DNA from: Bacteroidota bacterium
GTDB taxonomy: Bacteria; Bacteroidota; Bacteroidia; CAMBQF01
Assembly (NCBI GenBank): GCA_027483285.1
Contig: JAIXUZ010000018.1
Span: 1-6,650, forward strand
Direction of reading: 5' to 3'
Length of the DNA stretch: 6,650 nt
Shown: one piece after another, positions 1-4,410 of the stretch
Position numbering within the stretch: position 1 is the first letter of the stretch
How the letters are laid out: each line of letters starts with the position of its first letter
Notes under the pieces: model-generated
What the model saw: the letters and a program-made list of their open reading frames with translations, nothing else
What the model was told of the DNA's origin: nothing
Databases searched by the model: none
Made by a program: the position numbers and the translations under genes

Positions 1-199
1 AACTCTTTATAAACGCTACCAGCAATTTTAGTTTGTAGAAGAGGTTAGAAAACTGCAATGGCACATTCATAGTGGTAATGCCCTCCAGCGTGCCTTTATT
101 CATTTTTTTAAGCCCTTTCAGCTCTTCTATTTTATCAGCAATGTTGATTGAATAGCCACTCACAATCTTCGCCAATGTAGCGCTTGTTGCGTGGGTCTT
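1..199 (-). pseudogene. Open frame continuing the gene at 135-467 past a probable frameshift; runs off the left edge
   Basis: On the minus strand this frame is open from just after a TAA at 200-202 to the edge of the window. Its downstream part encodes INIADKIEELKGLKKMNKG, then a segment with TTMNVPLQFSNLFYKLKLL. It has no convincing start of its own: the first ATG is at 103, well inside the coding-like segment. It overlaps the end of the preceding frame (135-199), as expected if one gene was split by a single-base indel. The product is unknown and the C-terminus lies outside the window. Confidence 0.35.
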
Positions 200-467
200 T
201 TACGTGGCTTTCTTTTATTTTGCCTGCCTTTATAGTGCTAAAGATAAACGCCGATTCTCTTGCTTTAGTAATACGCTCGTTAGAGAGTACTTCAATAAGC
301 TGATCGTACGTAGCCTTGGTTTTATAGGCATTTTGAAACTGTTTCAGATTCAACTCCAACTCGCTATACAACAGCTTTTTGGTGGCGTTGCTTTTTGCCA
401 CAAGGCCGCCAATATCTTTAAAAAGGCCCGAAACCTCTTTAACAGCAGCAAACCAAGTGATAGCCAT
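135..467 (-). CDS. Unrecognised protein, probably the frameshifted N-terminal part of a longer gene
   Basis: This reads as a 110-residue protein with an ATG start 12 bases after the pheS stop, so it is probably co-transcribed with pheS. I do not recognise a family. The sequence is mostly helical and charged (LLYSELELNLKQFQNAYKT, then a KxKESHVKDPRNKRYIG stretch), with a mildly amphipathic N-terminus and no signal peptide or clear membrane segment. The frame stops abruptly after CEWLFNQHC. The neighbouring frame on the same strand is open from 199 to the left edge and encodes helical, plausibly coding sequence (INIADKIEELKGLKKMNKG). Removing one base near 144-146 would join them as CEWLFN-NIADKIEEL. 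I infer that the real gene is longer and that this copy has a frameshift, either genuine or a sequencing error. A short complete gene is the alternative. Confidence 0.5.
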   Translation of the reverse strand: MAITWFAAVKEVSGLFKDIGGLVAKSNATKKLLYSELELNLKQFQNAYKTKATYDQLIEVLSNERITKARESAFIFSTIKAGKIKESHVKDPRNKRYIGEDCEWLFNQHC

Positions 468-479
468 AAGTGGAAGGTA

Positions 480-1508
480 TTACAACAGGGCGCTTTTAAA
501 CTGGCCTAAAAAGCGCACATCGTTTTCAGAATACAGGCGCAAATCTTTTACCTGGAATTTAAGCTGGGCTATACGCTCTACGCCCATACCAAAGGCAAAG
601 CCGCTGTATTTTTTACTGTCGATATCGCAATTTTCTAACACGGCAGGGTCTACCATGCCGCAGCCTAAAATCTCTACCCAGCCGCTGTATTTGCAAATGT
701 TGCAGCCTTTGCCACCGCATATGGTGCACGATATGTCCATCTCTGCACTAGGCTCAGTAAACGGAAAGTACGATGGGCGCAGGCGGATTTTGGTTTCCTC
801 GCCAAACATCTCTTTAGCAAAGTATAACAGCGTTTGCTTAAGGTCGGCAAACGATACATTTTCGTCAATATACAACCCCTCTACCTGGTGGAAGAAGCAA
901 TGCGCACGCGCCGATATAGCCTCGTTGCGGTACACCCTGCCCGGCATAATAGCGCGTATGGGTGGCTTTTGGGTTTGCATTATTTTTACCTGCACGGTTG
1001 ATGTGTGCGTGCGTAGCAGCATTTTCTCTTCGCCTTCTACAAAGAATGTGTCCTGCATATCGCGGGCAGGGTGCTCTTCGGCAAAGTTAAGGGCCGTAAA
1101 GTTGTGCCAGTCGTCAACAATTTCGGGGCCTTCTTCTACCGTAAAACCAATATGCGAGAATATCTCAGAAATACGGTTAAGGATGATTGAAAGCGGGTGC
1201 CTTGCACCGGGGGCAATAGGGTCTGCCGGGCGACTAAGGTCTAGGCCTGCAACCACGGTGCCGCCGGTAGTTTCCACGGCCTCTTTAAGGGCGTTTATCT
1301 TTTCGGTGGCCTTGTTTTTAAGCTGATTAAGGTGCTGGCCAACCTCGCGTTTTACTTCGGGGGCAACACTTTTAAACTCATCAAACAAAACCGATATTGA
1401 GCCTTTTTTTGATAAATATTTTATGCGTAATTCCTCTGCCTGTTCAGCGGTTTGGGCTGTCAGGGTATCAATCTCTGCCAATAACTGGTCTATCTTCTCT
1501 TTCATCAC
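480..1508 (-). CDS. pheS: Phenylalanine--tRNA ligase alpha subunit
   Basis: This is the catalytic alpha subunit of the cytoplasmic (alpha-beta)2 phenylalanyl-tRNA synthetase, which charges tRNA-Phe; the beta subunit gene pheT is not in the window. At 342 residues it is close to the 327 of E. coli. Residues 1-85 form the charged, coiled-coil tRNA-binding arm. Class II motif 1 starts at GARHPLS (101-107), motif 2 contains GRVYRNE (190-196) followed by FFHQVEG (205-211), and motif 3 is GMGVERI (307-313). Other family blocks are HPARDMQDTF (146-155), RTHTS (166-170) and RPSYFPFTEPS (244-254). A C-x2-C-x4-C-x2-C cluster (C261, C264, C269, C272), absent from the E. coli enzyme, may bind zinc. It lies 23 bases after the isomerase gene, with a short inverted repeat (1515-1526) in the gap. 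Two ATGs open the gene; the choice changes only one residue. Confidence 0.97.
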   Translation of the reverse strand: MMKEKIDQLLAEIDTLTAQTAEQAEELRIKYLSKKGSISVLFDEFKSVAPEVKREVGQHLNQLKNKATEKINALKEAVETTGGTVVAGLDLSRPADPIAPGARHPLSIILNRISEIFSHIGFTVEEGPEIVDDWHNFTALNFAEEHPARDMQDTFFVEGEEKMLLRTHTSTVQVKIMQTQKPPIRAIMPGRVYRNEAISARAHCFFHQVEGLYIDENVSFADLKQTLLYFAKEMFGEETKIRLRPSYFPFTEPSAEMDISCTICGGKGCNICKYSGWVEILGCGMVDPAVLENCDIDSKKYSGFAFGMGVERIAQLKFQVKDLRLYSENDVRFLGQFKSALL

Positions 1509-1531
1509 TCAAATGCCCTGTAGGGCCAACA

Positions 1532-2236
1532 TTATTTTTTATCGGCATACGGCTTGGTAGGGCAGGTTTTGCCCTGTAGCTTTTTAGCCGCAGCAATACG
1601 CTTTTTCAGTTTCTTAACTTTTACAATGTCTATCGACTTTATCATCTGGTCCTCATCGGGCCTATCCATGCGGTTACGTTTTTGGCTGATGATTTTATCA
1701 ACCACATCCAATCCGCTGGTTACCTCGCCAAAAATAGAGTGTTTGTTATCTAACCACGGGGTAGCTACAGCGGTAATAAAAAACTGGCTGCCGTTGGTGT
1801 TAGGGCCGCTGTTTGCCATTGATAAAAGGCCTTTTTTATCATGCTTTAGAGATGCGTCAAACTCATCTTCAAACGTGTAGCCCGGGCCTGCAGTACCCAG
1901 TGGCACACCGGCTTTAGCGCCTTTAGAAAGTGGGTCGCCGCCTTGTATCATAAAGTTAGGTATCACACGGTGAAAAAGTGTGCTATCAAAAAAGTGTGTT
2001 TCGCAAAGGCTAACAAAGCTGCCTACGGTGCAAGGCACTTTTTCGGCATATAGCTTAATCATAATATCGCCCTGGGTGGTGTGCATAATAAGGTCGGGGC
2101 CGCTGTCTTTAGCAGGCTTGGCTTTTTTTTCTTTCTTCGCTTTTGCTACCGGTGCTTTTCCGGCATCTTGTGCAAAACCAACGCTTGTAAATGCCAATAA
2201 GGCAAGGGCAATAAAAGAGTATTTAATACTTTTCAT
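1532..2236 (-). CDS. Exported cyclophilin-type peptidyl-prolyl cis-trans isomerase
   Basis: This enzyme catalyses cis-trans isomerisation of prolyl bonds and probably acts as a periplasmic folding helper. I start it at the ATG at 2236, giving 234 residues, because this places a standard signal peptide (MKSIKYSFIALALLAFTSVG, then FAQ) at the N-terminus; an ATG at 2263 would add nine residues in front. There is no lipobox cysteine. A lysine/alanine-rich linker follows (about residues 31-43), then the cyclophilin domain (about 48-205). The core motif FHRVIPNFMIQGGDP carries R90, F95 and Q98, equivalent to human cyclophilin A R55, F60 and Q63. SMANSGPNTNGSQFFIT and W161-LDNKH166 complete the active site. 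The C-terminal tail is rich in lysine. It lies 46 bases after rfbD, with a possible promoter of its own. Confidence 0.93.
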   Translation of the reverse strand: MKSIKYSFIALALLAFTSVGFAQDAGKAPVAKAKKEKKAKPAKDSGPDLIMHTTQGDIMIKLYAEKVPCTVGSFVSLCETHFFDSTLFHRVIPNFMIQGGDPLSKGAKAGVPLGTAGPGYTFEDEFDASLKHDKKGLLSMANSGPNTNGSQFFITAVATPWLDNKHSIFGEVTSGLDVVDKIISQKRNRMDRPDEDQMIKSIDIVKVKKLKKRIAAAKKLQGKTCPTKPYADKK

Positions 2237-2260
2237 AGAAGTGTTTATTTGAAAAACATG

Positions 2261-2291
2261 CAATTATACGATTTTTAGCCTTTTATAGCAA
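2261..2291 (-). promoter_or_regulatory. Candidate internal promoter for the peptidyl-prolyl isomerase
   Basis: On the minus strand TTG (2289-2291, inside the penultimate sense codon of rfbD) is followed by 20 bases and TATAATTG (2261-2268), one mismatch from TAnnTTTG. The implied transcription start near 2254 lies between the two possible start codons of the isomerase. It would therefore favour translation from 2236, the start that gives the cleaner signal peptide. It may also be a chance match in AT-rich sequence. Confidence 0.35.
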
Positions 2292-3152
2292 TTTTGATAC
2301 CGCTTGTTTTAGGCTTGCGCGCCAATGCGGAATTTCTATACCCAACGCTGCCTTTACCTTGCCTTTATTCAATAGGCTATAAGCAGGCCTTACCGATGCG
2401 GTAGGGTATTCCTTAGTAAGTATGGGTATTATTTTGCACTTAAGCCCTGCCAGTTCTACAATTGCCTGGGCAAAATCGTACCAGCTGGTTACGCCCTCGT
2501 TACTAAAATGGTAAATGCCAGTAGGCACTTTTTGCTTGTTGTCTAATGCGGTTATCAGGGTAAAAATGGCGGCTGCCAAATCGTCGGCAAGGGTGGGTGT
2601 ACCTACCTGGTCGTAAACCATATTCAGGGATTCGCGCTCAGCACCCAAACGTAAAATAGTCTTTAAAAAATTGTGCCCGTGTACCGAGTATAACCACGAG
2701 GTGCGGAACACATACCCATCGCAACCCGAAAGCATCAACGCTTCTTCGCCTTCGCATTTGGTAAGGCCATACACCCCCAGCGGGTTGGTAAAGTCAGTCT
2801 CCACATACGGTACACTGGCTATGCCATCAAACACATAATCGGTAGATACCTGAATAAATTTTGTTTTGTGCATTTTGCATTCCATAGCCATTAGCTCTAC
2901 TGCCTTGGCATTTATCAGGCGTGCCAGTGCGGGCTCGCTCTCGGCTTTGTCTACAGCAGTATAGGCCGCGCAGTTAATCAGGTATTTTGGGGCATGCAGG
3001 TTAAAAAAGTATTTCAGGTCGGCAGGTTTGGTAATATCCAAATCGGCCACATCAGTAAACACAAAATTAAAGCCCGGCATGGTGTGTGCCAGTTCTTGTA
3101 TTACTGTGCCTAATTGCCCGTTAGCGCCTGTTACTGCTATTGTTTTTGCCAT
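2283..3152 (-). CDS. rfbD: dTDP-4-dehydrorhamnose reductase
   Basis: This enzyme (RmlD/RfbD) reduces dTDP-4-dehydro-L-rhamnose to dTDP-L-rhamnose with NAD(P)H, the last step in making the rhamnose donor for surface polysaccharides. At 289 residues it is of normal family length. The Rossmann glycine motif TGANGQLG is at residues 8-15. The NCAAYTAVDKAE block is at 60-71, the catalytic STDYVFDG at 103-110, and the YxxxK pair is Y128 and K132. The sugar-nucleotide part has FRTSWLYS (149-156), DQVGTPT (181-187) and RPAYSLLNKGK (255-265). The other rml genes (rfbA, rfbB, rfbC) are not in the window, so it is separated from its usual partners. It is the first gene of the minus-strand run and has a well-formed Bacteroidota promoter directly upstream. 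Confidence 0.95.
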   Translation of the reverse strand: MAKTIAVTGANGQLGTVIQELAHTMPGFNFVFTDVADLDITKPADLKYFFNLHAPKYLINCAAYTAVDKAESEPALARLINAKAVELMAMECKMHKTKFIQVSTDYVFDGIASVPYVETDFTNPLGVYGLTKCEGEEALMLSGCDGYVFRTSWLYSVHGHNFLKTILRLGAERESLNMVYDQVGTPTLADDLAAAIFTLITALDNKQKVPTGIYHFSNEGVTSWYDFAQAIVELAGLKCKIIPILTKEYPTASVRPAYSLLNKGKVKAALGIEIPHWRASLKQAVSKLL

Positions 3153-3171
3153 GCCTTGCTTAAATGTGGGG

Positions 3172-3200
3172 CAAAAATAGTGTTTTTACCCCACTACAAA
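3172..3200 (-). promoter_or_regulatory. Promoter for rfbD and the minus-strand gene run
   Basis: On the minus strand the -33 box TTTG (3197-3200) is followed by 17 bases and a perfect TAnnTTTG -7 box, TATTTTTG (3172-3179). This matches the promoter pattern of the Bacteroidota housekeeping sigma factor. The expected transcription start, about 5-8 bases further on, leaves a leader of roughly 13-15 bases before the rfbD ATG at 3152. The assignment is by pattern only. Confidence 0.6.
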
Positions 3201-3367
3201 GTGGCAAATAAAATCATAGTCTTTTTAATATGTTAATACCAGATGGCTCGTATCTAACTGCTTGCTGCATACTATGCCCGATATTAATATCTGTAATGCG
3301 CCTTTGCGCTCTATATTTAAATTGCTTAGTAGCATATTGATGCCTATACATGCATTAATAGTTTAGG

Positions 3368-3397
3368 CGGCTAAATAGTTTTTACAGCCGTTTTTTT
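3368..3397 (+). terminator. Terminator-like hairpin with no gene in front of it
   Basis: CGGCT (3368-3372) pairs with AGCCG (3386-3390) across a 13-base loop that may pair further, followed directly by seven T (3391-3397) and CTTTG. GU pairs could extend the stem outward. It has the form of an intrinsic terminator reading rightwards, but no plus-strand gene lies between 3153 and this point. It could end a small RNA, block read-in towards the rhodopsin, or be chance. Confidence 0.3.
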
Positions 3398-3461
3398 CTT
3401 TGTATATAAACCCTCTGTTGTTTAGATAGCATTGTATAACGATATGAGTTTTTTTGATGTA

Positions 3462-3488
3462 TTGGTTTGTTTACACAGGTTGTGTTTG
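3462..3488 (+). promoter_or_regulatory. Weak promoter candidate for the rhodopsin gene
   Basis: TTG (3462-3464), 16 bases, then TGTGTTTG (3481-3488), one mismatch from the Bacteroidota -7 box TAnnTTTG. The spacer is slightly short. It would give a leader of more than 100 bases. It is the best match I found on this strand upstream of the rhodopsin, but it is not strong. Confidence 0.2.
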
Positions 3489-3607
3489 TTTATTAATGAA
3501 GTGTTTTAGCATTATGGAGGTGGTTGAAAACAAATAATTTACAAATCTTCAAAACATTTTTAACGAGCGTCTGTTTAACTAATATTCACAAACTTTAAAC
3601 AAAAATT

Positions 3608-4327
3608 ATGGAACATTTAAAAATTGCAAGCGATAACTATGTCGCGTTTACGTTCTTTATCGGAACAATGGCTATGATGGCAGCCTCAGTATTCTTCTTT
3701 TTTGAATTAAACAATACTTCTCAAAAGTGGCGAACGTCTGTGCTGGTATCAGGACTTATTACATTTATTGCCGCAGTGCATTACTACTACATGAGGGGTT
3801 ACAATCTGGAAACAGGTGAGTCTCCAACATTTTTCCGCTATGTTGACTGGATTTTAACTGTTCCGTTAATGTGTGTAGAGTTTTATTTAATTACCAAAAA
3901 GGCTGGGGCTAAAATTCAGTTGCTTTGGAAATTAATATTTGCCTCTTTAGTGATGCTGGTAACAGGTTACTTCGGAGAAACGATTGACAGAGGCAATAGT
4001 GTACTTTGGGGTGTAATTTCTGGCGCTGCTTATTTTTACATTGCTTACCTTATATGGTTTGGTGAAGTTGCCAAATTGGCTCAAACTGCAGGAACTCAGG
4101 TAGCTAAAGCTACACGCGTGCTTGCTTGGTTTGTACTTGTTGGCTGGGCAATTTATCCTTTAGGTTATATTTTAGGAACTCCAGGTGGCTTGTTTGGAAT
4201 GCAATTAGTTAGCGATCCGGCAGCTGCGTCTCATGCAATGGATATTGTATATAACATTGCTGACGCTATTAATAAAATTGGTTTTGGTTTGGTAATTTAT
4301 GCTTTGAGCAGAACTTCTGAAGATTAA
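3608..4327 (+). CDS. Proteorhodopsin, green-type light-driven outward proton pump
   Basis: This is a 239-residue, seven-helix retinal protein of the inner membrane that pumps protons outward in light. Approximate helices are A 11-33, B 43-63, C 75-96, D 104-122, E 131-151, F 167-190 and G 209-233. Helix C carries RYVDWILTVPLMCVE: D80 is the proton acceptor, T84 the middle residue and E91 the proton donor, giving the DTE motif of proton pumps rather than the NDQ of sodium pumps or NTQ of chloride pumps. H58 matches the proteorhodopsin His that partners the acceptor. K223 in DAINKIGFG is the retinal lysine and D219 the second counterion. M88 is at the spectral tuning site, where Met or Leu gives green and Gln gives blue absorption. 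G135 aligns with the carotenoid-fenestration Gly of xanthorhodopsin. There is no cleavable signal peptide. The gene for retinal formation follows 83 bases downstream. Confidence 0.96.
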   Translation: MEHLKIASDNYVAFTFFIGTMAMMAASVFFFFELNNTSQKWRTSVLVSGLITFIAAVHYYYMRGYNLETGESPTFFRYVDWILTVPLMCVEFYLITKKAGAKIQLLWKLIFASLVMLVTGYFGETIDRGNSVLWGVISGAAYFYIAYLIWFGEVAKLAQTAGTQVAKATRVLAWFVLVGWAIYPLGYILGTPGGLFGMQLVSDPAAASHAMDIVYNIADAINKIGFGLVIYALSRTSED

Positions 4328-4343
4328 TACTAATTAGAACAAG

Positions 4344-4394
4344 AAAAGGGGGGAGTATATTTAATAATATGCCACCCCCTTTTTTATTTTTTTT
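4344..4394 (+). terminator. Strong intrinsic terminator or attenuator between rhodopsin and crtY-blh
   Basis: AAAAGGGGG (4344-4352) pairs with CCCCCTTTT (4375-4383). Inside, GTATAT (4355-4360) pairs with ATATGC (4367-4372, one GU pair) around the loop TTAATA. A T-rich run follows to 4394, interrupted by a single A. It lies 16 bases after the rhodopsin stop and 17 bases before the start of the next gene. It should end most rhodopsin transcripts and let only a fraction continue, which would yield much opsin and little enzyme. An in-frame ATG at 4369 falls inside the hairpin and is therefore unlikely to be the start of the next gene. Confidence 0.75.
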
Positions 4395-4410
4395 ACCTAA
4401 CAAGTATTCT

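Larger units (their letters stand above)
3201..3607. other. Divergent intergenic region between rfbD and the rhodopsin
   Basis: About 400 bases lie upstream of the rhodopsin beyond the rfbD promoter. The region is AT-rich and has no open frame I can support on either strand. It contains a plus-strand hairpin with a T-run (3368-3397) and a weak promoter candidate (3462-3488). The last 60 bases before the rhodopsin ATG are A/T-rich (ACTTTAAACAAAAATT just before the start) with no Shine-Dalgarno sequence, as is usual for Bacteroidota leaders. I see no tRNA, CRISPR or clear riboswitch. Confidence 0.6.

Noticed and set aside
379..1326. A long open frame on the plus strand (315 codons)
   Set aside because: It lies opposite pheS, whose protein has clear family motifs; the plus-strand product has no recognisable pattern and is a shadow.
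1515..1526. Inverted repeat GCCCTGTAGGGC between the isomerase gene and pheS, as a possible attenuator
   Set aside because: The stem is only five base pairs and has no T-run after it on the minus strand; at most it is a minor RNA structure.
2237..2263. An upstream ATG adding nine residues to the isomerase
   Set aside because: It would bury the signal peptide's basic N-terminus, and the candidate promoter would start transcription downstream of it.
3514..3537. A seven-residue open frame (MEVVENK) upstream of the rhodopsin, a possible leader peptide
   Set aside because: It is too short to judge, has no regulatory codon pattern, and no attenuator hairpin follows.
3608..4327. Possibility that the rhodopsin is a sodium or chloride pump, common in marine Bacteroidota
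   Set aside because: Helix C has D-T-E at the three key positions, not NDQ or NTQ.
4369..4410. An upstream ATG adding 14 residues to the fusion protein
   Set aside because: The ATG is inside the terminator hairpin and the added residues are translated from the C- and T-runs; CrtY proteins normally begin close to the dinucleotide fold.
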